From: Photorhabdus caribbeanensis
GTDB lineage: Bacteria > Pseudomonadota > Gammaproteobacteria > Enterobacterales > Enterobacteriaceae
Direction of reading: 5' to 3'
Length of the DNA: 64,000 nucleotides
Assembly (NCBI RefSeq): GCF_018448885.1
Contig: NZ_RCWB01000004.1
Location: forward strand, 124,001 to 188,000
The notes under the pieces were generated by a model. It saw nothing but the letters and a program-made list of their open reading frames with translations. It was not told the DNA's origin and did not search any database. Position numbers and translations under genes: made by a program. How positions within the stretch are numbered: position 1 is the stretch's first letter; every line of letters begins with the position of its first letter. Positions 57,483 through 64,000 of the stretch are shown piece by piece.

Positions 57483-58676
57483 ATGAAAATATTAAATATT
57501 ATAGTTTTATCTATATCGACAGTGATAGCTTCTAACTCTTTAGCCAATGAGATTAGAGCAAGGGATTTAGGCATTCCTTTCTCTGGAGTAACGGGGAAAT
57601 ATAATGCGATTACCGATGTTAGTGGTGTAGAAGTTGGCTATTCAACCATAATAGAAGGCGATGGAAAGCTAGAAGTTGGAAAAGGCCCAATAAGAACAGG
57701 CGTAACAGCTATATTGCCAAGAGGAAAGAAATTTAGCCCGGTATTTTCTAGTACATTTTCTTTAAATGGAAATGGAGATATGACAGGCAATCAATGGGTC
57801 AAAGAAAGTGGTTTTCTGGAAACGCCAATATTAATAACCAACACTCATAGTGTTGGTGTTGTTAGAGACTCAACAATTAGCTGGATGTTTGATAATAATC
57901 TAACGTCACCACTAAAAGATGATTTATTTTGGTTATTACCTGTGGTTGCAGAAACGTGGGATGGGATATTGAATGATATAAACGGTATGCATGTAAAAAA
58001 AGAACATGTATATCATGCGTTGGATAGCGCTAAATCAGGGGCAATAGCAGAGGGTAATGTCGGCGGCGGAACGGGAATGAACCTTTTTAAGTTTAAGGGA
58101 GGCACAGGTACTTCATCAAGAATTCTGGATAAAAAAGATGGCGGATATACTGTTGGCGTTCTTGTTCAAGGCAACTTTGGTGATAGGGATGATTTGATTA
58201 TTGCAGGGATTCCAGTTGGTAAAGAAATACAGGATCTCAAACCGATATATCATGGAAACAAGAAAGAAATAAAGGATGCCGGTTCTATAATAGCCGTGGT
58301 GGCTACAGACGCACCATTAGCTCCTCACCAATTAGATAAAATAGCTAAACGAGTATCTCTTGGACTGGCAAAGGTAGGTGGGGTAGCCAGAAATACCAGC
58401 GGTGAGATATTTATTGCATTTTCGACCGCAAATAGTGATGCTTTCTCTAGAAAGGATGTAAAGACAATAAAAATACTGTCAAATGACCAACTAGATCCTT
58501 TGTATGAAGCTACAATAAATGCAACAGAAGAAGCAATAATTAATGCTATGATCGCCGCCAAAAAAATGGTTGGGAGAAATGGCAATACTTCGTTTTCTAT
58601 TCCTAAAGATAGAGTTAAAGAGATATTAAAAAAACATAATGTCTTAGCTCAGACTCAATCTGACACTTCAATTTAA
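57483..58676 (+). CDS. Secreted P1-family (DmpA-like) aminopeptidase
   Basis: 397 residues with a signal peptide cleaved near SLA-NE (residue 21). P1/S58 family features: ARDLGIPFSG, KYNAITDVSGVEVGY, VGVVRDSTISW, GNVGGGTGMN with KFKGGTGTSS, TVGVLVQGNFG, and the processing site AGSIIAVVATDAPLAPHQLD where Ser268 should become the N-terminal nucleophile after autocleavage between Gly267 and Ser268. Relatives are D- or beta-aminopeptidases that open D- or beta-amino acid peptides. Periplasmic or secreted; substrate unknown. GGAG ribosome site. Confidence 0.88.
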   Translation: MKILNIIVLSISTVIASNSLANEIRARDLGIPFSGVTGKYNAITDVSGVEVGYSTIIEGDGKLEVGKGPIRTGVTAILPRGKKFSPVFSSTFSLNGNGDMTGNQWVKESGFLETPILITNTHSVGVVRDSTISWMFDNNLTSPLKDDLFWLLPVVAETWDGILNDINGMHVKKEHVYHALDSAKSGAIAEGNVGGGTGMNLFKFKGGTGTSSRILDKKDGGYTVGVLVQGNFGDRDDLIIAGIPVGKEIQDLKPIYHGNKKEIKDAGSIIAVVATDAPLAPHQLDKIAKRVSLGLAKVGGVARNTSGEIFIAFSTANSDAFSRKDVKTIKILSNDQLDPLYEATINATEEAIINAMIAAKKMVGRNGNTSFSIPKDRVKEILKKHNVLAQTQSDTSI

Positions 58677-58684
58677 AAGAAACA

Positions 58685-58735
58685 AGTTACCGACTTTGAT
58701 TAAAGGTTCTAAATCTGAAATCGAAGTCGGTAACT
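58685..58735 (+). terminator. Inverted repeat after the aminopeptidase gene
   Basis: AGTTACCGACTT and AAGTCGGTAACT pair perfectly over 12 bases with a 27-base spacing, directly after the stop. Confidence 0.5.
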
Positions 58736-58883
58736 ATCATATTTCAACAACATACTTCAACAATACGATCGATATATGCGGTATTGGGAATCTCTAAATT
58801 CATCTGCGGTAATTGTCTAGAAGATAGGTCAATGGTAAAATTTCCTATCGCAGACTTTAACATTTATTTCAGGATTTTTCGCA

Positions 58884-59642
58884 ATGCCGTGGACATTTTC
58901 ACATCCAGCAGCCGTTTTTCCTTTGAAAAATCTCCCGGGGGGAAGGTTATTGAATTTGCCTGCGTTAATTATGGGTAGTTTGTCTCCCGATTTCTTTTAC
59001 TCTGTTGGGTTATATGATATAGCAACCACTGCGCATCACTTACCCGGATGGTTTTATACCGCATTTCCTTTATGTCTATTGATATTTTTAATTGTACGTC
59101 TTTTATCATATCCTTTATCCGTCCTTTTCCCAATATCCTTTGCTCGTTATAAAAAACAGGATTATAAGGACAGAATTATTTTTGTGTTGTCGTTATTTAT
59201 AGGGGCTGTAACCCATATTGTCTGGGATGCATTCACACACGATAAAGGTTTCTTTGTCGAGCTAATTCCTCTACTACAGTTCCGCATTTTCCATTTCATT
59301 ACCAATGGGCAGGGGATAAGTATATATAAAATTCTACAGCATCTCAGTTCATTGTTAGGGTTATTGTACCTCACCATAAAGTACTGGCGATATCAGAAAA
59401 CATTGGCTCCTGTTATTCAAAAAACGAACAAAAGAAAACTTTACTATTTGATTGTTATTGGATTTATCTCAGGTTTTTTAACATGCCCTGTAGCATTGCT
59501 TTTATCCTGGGAGGTATCGGGGATAAATATAAGCAAGTTTATTTTTAAGGAACTTACTCTATCTGTATCAGTTTTTTTTATTGTTCTGGTATTTATTGCT
59601 TTATGGATAAGGTATTATTCTGCGAAGATTAAACCTGTTTAA
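58884..59642 (+). CDS. DUF4184-family membrane protein
   Basis: 252 residues with about five or six hydrophobic segments. MPWTFSHPAAVFPLKNL, GSLSPDFFYSVGL and AVTHIVWDAFTHDKG are the marks of DUF4184, which has metal-hydrolase-like His and Asp residues in a membrane. Function not known. Weak ribosome site (CAGGA 10 bases up). Confidence 0.8.
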   Translation: MPWTFSHPAAVFPLKNLPGGRLLNLPALIMGSLSPDFFYSVGLYDIATTAHHLPGWFYTAFPLCLLIFLIVRLLSYPLSVLFPISFARYKKQDYKDRIIFVLSLFIGAVTHIVWDAFTHDKGFFVELIPLLQFRIFHFITNGQGISIYKILQHLSSLLGLLYLTIKYWRYQKTLAPVIQKTNKRKLYYLIVIGFISGFLTCPVALLLSWEVSGINISKFIFKELTLSVSVFFIVLVFIALWIRYYSAKIKPV

Positions 59643-59693
59643 TCTTCATCAAAAGAGAAATATTATGTTTATATTTCTTTTCATAACAAAAGA

Positions 59694-59721
59694 AAAAAAC
59701 CGTTATTTTTAACGAGGTTTT
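59694..59721 (-). terminator. Terminator of small secreted gene 1
   Basis: On the minus strand AACCTCGTT, loop, AACGGTT followed by a T-run. Placed 46 bases after the stop of the first small secreted gene. Confidence 0.65.
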
Positions 59722-59766
59722 TCAGCACTCTAAAAATCCTATAATAAGAAGATTTTCGGTATAATT

Positions 59767-60033
59767 TTATATTTTTCTACCTTCATAGAGAGCGACATAT
59801 CGTCCATTACCACAAGATTTAGAAGCTTTAAAATACCATTTATACCCACCTTCTTTAATTACATTAGCAAAAACGTTACTAGAATGAACAACAGATCTAA
59901 CTTTTACCCCCTTTCCACTATCGTATCCTTCCGAACTGTAACAGTGTTCATATCCATTGAATGCCGATGCAGTCCCAACTCCTCCGATTAATACTGTTGC
60001 TAATGCCCCAACTGTTAATAATTTCTTGAACAT
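59767..60033 (-). CDS. Small secreted protein, paralogue 1
   Basis: 88 residues with a clear signal peptide (start MFKKLLTVGALAT, cleavage after ASA, residue 24). The mature part of about 64 residues has two Cys and the blocks FANVI, KWYFK, YEGR also found in the gene at 60588. Family not recognised; size and secretion suggest an extracellular toxin, inhibitor, or lectin-like protein. Expressed from its own promoter inside the duplicated upstream repeat. Confidence 0.8.
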   Translation of the reverse strand: MFKKLLTVGALATVLIGGVGTASAFNGYEHCYSSEGYDSGKGVKVRSVVHSSNVFANVIKEGGYKWYFKASKSCGNGRYVALYEGRKI

Positions 60034-60078
60034 AGAATTCTCCTTAAATAGTTTCAGAAGGTAGATTCACATAATAAG

Positions 60079-60287
60079 TGCAAAATCTAAATCACCACAT
60101 CGATGATGTTACAATTTTAAAATTCAAAAACTGCTTATATTTTTCATCCTAGGTGGAATTAGGTTGGAAACCTAAATTCCATTTACCATAATAATAGCAG
60201 AAATCAAAAAGGGCAAATCTAATATATAATGACAATTTATTTTCCTATAGTTTTCCATGAAACTATCTTTAATGCCCGTATATTTAA
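60079..60287. repeat. Duplicated upstream block, copy 1
   Basis: About 209 bases almost identical to 60941-61149 (offset 862). Contains a conserved stem TGGAATTAGGTT/AACCTAAATTCCA at 60154-60181. Lies upstream of secreted gene 1 and probably carries its promoter. Confidence 0.88.
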
Positions 60288-60514
60288 TTTGTTTTGTATA
60301 GAATCAGTTTCACGAAAAATTTTTATACTTAATTGTTTTATTCTGACTAATGACATAAGAAAAAACTTCTCTTATTAGGATATTTTAGAGCAATCCACAA
60401 TCCTAAAGAATTAAGACATGTCACAATGAATTTAATTTATGAGTAGTAGAAAAAGGGGATAATCTATAACCAATAAAGGAAAAATAGGAAATATGATTAT
60501 TCACGTTAAAAGCA
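60288..60514. other. Spacer within duplication
   Basis: AT-rich, no gene seen; separates the copy 1 repeat from the terminators of gene 2. Confidence 0.4.
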
Positions 60515-60516
60515 AA

Positions 60517-60542
60517 AACCCCGTTATTTTAAACGGGGTTTG
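60517..60542 (-). terminator. Second terminator of small secreted gene 2
   Basis: AAACCCCGTT, loop, AACGGGGTTT, the homologue of the terminator at 59694-59721. Confidence 0.7.
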
Positions 60543-60554
60543 TCAGTGTTCTAA

Positions 60555-60578
60555 AAAGCCTCTAATAAGAGGCTTTTC
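60555..60578 (-). terminator. First terminator of small secreted gene 2
   Basis: AAAAGCCTCT, four-base loop, AGAGGCTTTT lies ten bases after the stop and is followed by TTTTT on the minus strand. A degenerate copy lies after gene 1. Confidence 0.75.
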
Positions 60579-60587
60579 GGTAGAGTT

Positions 60588-60866
60588 TTATTTTGCTCTA
60601 CCTTCATAGTAAGCGGAGTAAGCAGTACGTCCATTATAATTACAAGCTTTAACAACGCCTTTAAAATACCATTTAATCGTTTTACCATTATGATTTTGCT
60701 CAAATACATTAGCAAAATTGTTAGTAGGATTAACAACATATCTGGTATACATAGAGCCATTTTGGCCTATGTTCTGATTCGGGCATTTTTCAAGTGCCGA
60801 TGCAGTCCCAATCCCTCCAATTAATGCTGTTGCTAATGCCCCAACTGTTAATAATTTCTTGAACAT
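60588..60866 (-). CDS. Small secreted protein, paralogue 2
   Basis: 92 residues, signal peptide almost identical to paralogue 1 but a mature part that shares only scattered blocks (NFANVF, KWYFK, C, YEGR). Two cysteines may pair. Start follows AAGGAG. Both genes are single units with their own repeat-borne promoter and terminators. The contrast between a constant signal and a divergent mature part suggests selection for variety. Confidence 0.8.
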   Translation of the reverse strand: MFKKLLTVGALATALIGGIGTASALEKCPNQNIGQNGSMYTRYVVNPTNNFANVFEQNHNGKTIKWYFKGVVKACNYNGRTAYSAYYEGRAK

Positions 60867-60940
60867 AAGATTCTCCTTAAATAGTTTCAGAATTTACATA
60901 TTTAAACGTATTATTTACCAAAATCATATGTGACAATGCA

Positions 60941-61149
60941 TGCAAAATCTAAATCACCACATCGATGATGTTACAATTTTAAAATTCAAAAACTGCTTAT
61001 ATCTTTCATCCTAATTGGAATTAGGTTGGAAACCTAAATTCCATTTACCATAATAGTAGCAGAAATCAAAAAGGGCAAATCTAATATATAATGACAATTT
61101 ATTTTCCTATAGTTTTCCATGAAACTATCTTTAATGTCAGTATATTTAA
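60941..61149. repeat. Duplicated upstream block, copy 2
   Basis: Copy of 60079-60287, offset 862 bases, upstream of secreted gene 2. Together with the two genes it marks a tandem duplication of about 860 bases. Confidence 0.88.
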
Positions 61150-61718
61150 CCTCGCTGGAATTTATGATTTACCTCACATATTTAATCTGAAAAGGTAACA
61201 ATATGGTGGTGCTTTAAATAAGGGAAAGTCGGCGCTGACAATTGAGTTCGTTTATATTTCACTCACTCACGCCGAATGGATTCTCTGGTAATAATGTCAA
61301 CTATCCTGACTCTGGATGTTATTAATGTGATTAACAGCAAACATTTTACTTCATTATTTTTCAGAATAATTATGGTAAAAAATTCTTTTTATAATTATTG
61401 CCTTCAAATGCTATATCTATTAACTATAATACTTCCAAATAAGTACTTTCATCGTAATTATGTGGCTACCAAATAAAAACATTCATGATTCCCTAAAAAC
61501 ATCATTTTTATTTTCATAATAAATTCACTTTTTATATTTTCATGTGAAAAATGAATTTAATTTAAAAATTAATCTTCAAACACAACCAAATATAAGCTTC
61601 AAAAAACACCAGTGTAATCATCCAAAAAAGTAGGAGAGGAGGGTGACAACATATTATTGAGACGGAGCATCTATCCTTCTGTAATGCTGCGATGCTGTCC
61701 ACTTTGGAGAGTCGGGCT
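61150..61718. other. AT-rich intergenic region
   Basis: Nearly 570 bases with one low-quality ORF (61276-61476). No ribosome site, repeat or RNA gene recognised. Confidence 0.4.
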
Positions 61719-62261
61719 TCATATCCCTATTCCAATCTCCCCCGTATCCAAAATTTCGGTCACTAATACCGTCACTGCCAGCACCAAAGAAGAACGCACC
61801 ATTTGTTTATATCGGTACTTTTGTAAATCAATCAATTGCTGATCAATCACATCCTCTGGCTGGTCAAAGCGCATCATCTCAGGTAAAACCCCCATACAGT
61901 GCAACATCCTAATCGGGCCAATGATTTCATCATCCGTAAATTCATAACGCTGCTGTTCTTGCTGTAACGTTTCATTTAAAGCCAGAAAAAGTTCGATGTC
62001 TTCATAGATTTCACGGGAAATAGCGCCAAGCGCATAAACCAATTTAAGTCTGACTGCCAGTTCGCCCAGCGGGCCATCTCCCTGGAGGAGCGGTTCAACA
62101 GCATATTTCACGGCATAATCATCTTTACGGAAAACTTTTAGCATCAACTGGTCAATAGCTCCCGTTATCAGGTGGATCACTTCCTGAATAAATGGCTTGA
62201 CCTCGGCTCGCTTGTTGAGCCGTTCGAGGAGCTGGTTTTCTGTTTTTTGTCTATTTTCCAT
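61719..62261 (-). CDS. mtlR: Mannitol operon repressor MtlR
   Basis: 180 residues of the MtlR family, all helical (NQLLERLNKRAEVKPFIQEV, LGELAVRLKLVYALGAISRE, LDTGEIGIGI at the end). Last gene of mtlADR in enterobacteria and represses the operon when mannitol is absent. 90 bases after mtlD. Confidence 0.93.
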   Translation of the reverse strand: MENRQKTENQLLERLNKRAEVKPFIQEVIHLITGAIDQLMLKVFRKDDYAVKYAVEPLLQGDGPLGELAVRLKLVYALGAISREIYEDIELFLALNETLQQEQQRYEFTDDEIIGPIRMLHCMGVLPEMMRFDQPEDVIDQQLIDLQKYRYKQMVRSSLVLAVTVLVTEILDTGEIGIGI

Positions 62262-62351
62262 GATGATTCTTCACTTCACGACGACGTTGTTCACTGTAGC
62301 CATGAAGTGAATTTTAACAGTTTCATTAAGTGTAGAAATTGATTACCGTGT

Positions 62352-63512
62352 TCACCGGATAAGTTCCCCTAAGCGCTGATATTCACTGCCTATACGCTCA
62401 ATAATAGGAGACTGAACATCCAGTCGGCAAATACGGAGAACGGCCTGTTGTATACCTTCGTCGTTGATTATCCTGCTCATTTCTACAGCCTGCGGATCAG
62501 AATCACTCCTGAAATGCAAAGCCGCAGCAATGCCTGTAATCAGGTTATCGTTCGCCAAATGATAGGCCAGAGTCCCTGATAACGGCTTAATTAACCGATC
62601 CTCTGGGCTGAGTTTACGTATCGGCTGACGCCCGACGCGTTCTACATCATCCTGTAAATAGGGGTTAGCAAAGCGATTCAGTATCTTTTCTATATATTGC
62701 GCATGGTTATTAGGGGAAAAACTGTAACGCCTTATTAACACCCGACCACTTTCTTCCATTGCGCCTTTAACAATGGTACGAATCTGAGGATCATTGATTG
62801 CTGCACAAATCGTCTTATGACCGAAGAGTTGTCCCAAATAAGCCGTGATGGCATGACCAGTATTGAGGGTAAACAGTTTACGCTCCACAAACGCCATCAG
62901 GTTATCGGTCAGTTCCATGCCGTTGATAGTCGGGATTTCTCCTTTAAATTGTGTCTGGTCAACAATCCACTCACTGAATGTTTCAACGGTGACATCCAAA
63001 GGATCATCGTTGGCAGCATCTGTTGGCGGCACAATTCTGTCTACGGCTGAATCAACAAAACCGACATGCCGTTGCACCCATTCATGATCTACCTGTGGAA
63101 TAACTGCCAGTACATGCTGTTTCAACTGGCTGGTTCCGCGAACCATATTTTCACAGGCAATAATGTTCAGAGGTCGGTCATTGCCAGTTTCTTTGCGCAA
63201 CATGATGCCTTTTGCCAATGTTGTGGCGATCTTCTCCAATACCTGCGAGCCAATGGCGGTTGTCACTATGTCAGCCTGTACAATGTATTCCACTGTTTTC
63301 GGATCAGTGCTATTGATGGCATTAACTTGTCGCACGCTTTCAACGCGATGTTCTTTGCCCACAATATGAACCTGATAGGACTGCTTATGTGCCAACTGGT
63401 CAACCAACGGCTGGTTAATATCAGCAAATGTCATATCTGAATTAGCATCAGCCAGAAGTTTACCGATAAAGCCTCGGCCAATATTACCGGCGCCAAAATG
63501 AATCACTTTCAT
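62352..63512 (-). CDS. mtlD: Mannitol-1-phosphate 5-dehydrogenase
   Basis: 386 residues from ATG 63512 (GAGAGG upstream; TTG 63518 is a weaker start). N-terminal NAD site [29 protein letters not shown], and the long-chain polyol dehydrogenase pattern with [20 protein letters not shown] and [10 protein letters not shown]. Oxidises mannitol-1-phosphate to fructose-6-phosphate. Start two bases after the mtlA stop, in the same unit. Confidence 0.96.
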   Translation of the reverse strand: MKVIHFGAGNIGRGFIGKLLADANSDMTFADINQPLVDQLAHKQSYQVHIVGKEHRVESVRQVNAINSTDPKTVEYIVQADIVTTAIGSQVLEKIATTLAKGIMLRKETGNDRPLNIIACENMVRGTSQLKQHVLAVIPQVDHEWVQRHVGFVDSAVDRIVPPTDAANDDPLDVTVETFSEWIVDQTQFKGEIPTINGMELTDNLMAFVERKLFTLNTGHAITAYLGQLFGHKTICAAINDPQIRTIVKGAMEESGRVLIRRYSFSPNNHAQYIEKILNRFANPYLQDDVERVGRQPIRKLSPEDRLIKPLSGTLAYHLANDNLITGIAAALHFRSDSDPQAVEMSRIINDEGIQQAVLRICRLDVQSPIIERIGSEYQRLGELIR

Positions 63513-63514
63513 GA

Positions 63515-64000
63515 TCAACCTCTCTGCTTAAGCTGCACTTTACCTGATAAGATTTCCAGCACTTCCTGAACACTCTGCGTTTTGCTCAGGCGCTCAATCA
63601 CGCCGTCTTCATCAAGCGTGTGGGTAATGTGGGCAATGACTTCAATATGCTCATTGCTACGAGCAGCAATACCTATCACCAGACAAGCGATTTCGTCAGG
63701 CTCTTCACCAAATTGCACACCGGCCGGATACTGGCAAATCACGATGCCGGTTTTAAGCACCCGGTCTTTCGCATCAATCGTACCATGAGGAACGGCAATA
63801 GATTCCCCCAGATAGGTAGACGTTAACTTTTCTCTTGCCAGCATCGCATCCACATAGTCCGGTTCGACATAACCACCTTCCACCATCTTGTTGCCAGCAA
63901 AACGGATCGCTTCTTCTTTGGTCTGTGCGGTCAGATTAAGGTAAATATGGCTCTCATTCAGTGTAAATAGCAGCTCCTCTTGGTTTTCTTGGTCATAATA
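63515..64000 (-). CDS. mtlA: Mannitol PTS permease MtlA, C-terminal part (runs off the window)
   Basis: 161 codons of the EIIA domain at the end of MtlA. Contains [20 protein letters not shown], the phospho-histidine site (His in AVPHGT), and [19 protein letters not shown]. The membrane EIIC and EIIB domains lie beyond the window to the right, as the frame is open to base 64000. The stop is close to mtlD, typical mtlAD coupling. Confidence 0.95.
   Translation of the reverse strand, partial: YYDQENQEELLFTLNESHIYLNLTAQTKEEAIRFAGNKMVEGGYVEPDYVDAMLAREKLTSTYLGESIAVPHGTIDAKDRVLKTGIVICQYPAGVQFGEEPDEIACLVIGIAARSNEHIEVIAHITHTLDEDGVIERLSKTQSVQEVLEILSGKVQLKQRG

Noticed and set aside
61276-61476. 66-codon plus-strand ORF
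   Set aside because: No ribosome site, AT-rich, Leu/Ile/Asn-rich random composition, no family features.

Overview
The window looks like a chromosomal segment of an enterobacterial entomopathogen, most likely Photorhabdus (possibly Xenorhabdus). This is inferred from gene content, low-to-moderate GC, an ERIC intergenic repeat of the enterobacterial type, a large accessory load and many toxin-antitoxin (TA) remnants. No rRNA, tRNA or CRISPR array was seen.

Layout. 1-2.7 kb: AT-rich spacer, then a scrapyard of mobile-element and TA fragments (signal-peptide fragment joined to a serine-recombinase tail, frameshifted HigB-like toxin with intact antitoxin, IS scars, a PIN-toxin tail). 2.8-5.7 kb: three tandem tail-collar fibre paralogues with variable C-termini. 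6.3-25 kb: a complete type VI secretion system (T6SS) in one strand: tssB-tssC-hcp-tssE-tssF-tssG-vgrG-(conserved unknown)-PAAR-tssA-tssJ-tssK-tssL-tssM-tssH. It is followed without a strand change by a MASE1-like membrane sensor, a LuxR-type response regulator and a 1203-residue EvgS/BvgS-like hybrid kinase (25-30.6 kb), suggesting the apparatus carries its own sensory module. 30.6-34.6 kb: an Exc2-type lipoprotein, broken and intact TA modules (YefM/YoeB, CcdAB, VapXD), a VOC protein and an unknown protein. 34.7-40.3 kb: sugar locus with xylA, a divergent XylR regulator, a GH1 phospho-glycosidase and a GH30 glycosidase, with CRP-like sites; no xylulokinase is present. 40.4-43.9 kb: a dead IS200/IS605 element, a PhzF-family enzyme, and a high-GC ParDE-like cassette inserted into another TA module. 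44-46 kb: LysR regulator and an Old Yellow Enzyme. 46.6-52.3 kb: secreted GH18 protein and a molybdopterin-FNR-ferredoxin fusion, lying between a RelB fragment and an intact RelBE pair. 52.5-56.3 kb: omega-amino-acid aminotransferase convergent with an 806-residue thiamine-diphosphate enzyme. 56.4-61.2 kb: ERIC repeats, cytidine-deaminase-like protein, secreted P1-family (DmpA-like) aminopeptidase, DUF4184 membrane protein, and two tandem small secreted paralogues within duplicated DNA. 61.7-64 kb: mannitol operon end mtlA(partial)-mtlD-mtlR on the minus strand.

The strongest themes are (1) the T6SS with linked phosphorelay, (2) an unusually dense set of about a dozen TA loci of which only a few are intact, including one TA module split by another with a 9-base flanking repeat, and (3) two unusual redox or biosynthetic enzymes (the single-chain molybdo-flavo-ferredoxin protein and the long thiamine-diphosphate enzyme). 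All functional names rest on reading motifs and family resemblance; no database search was possible.
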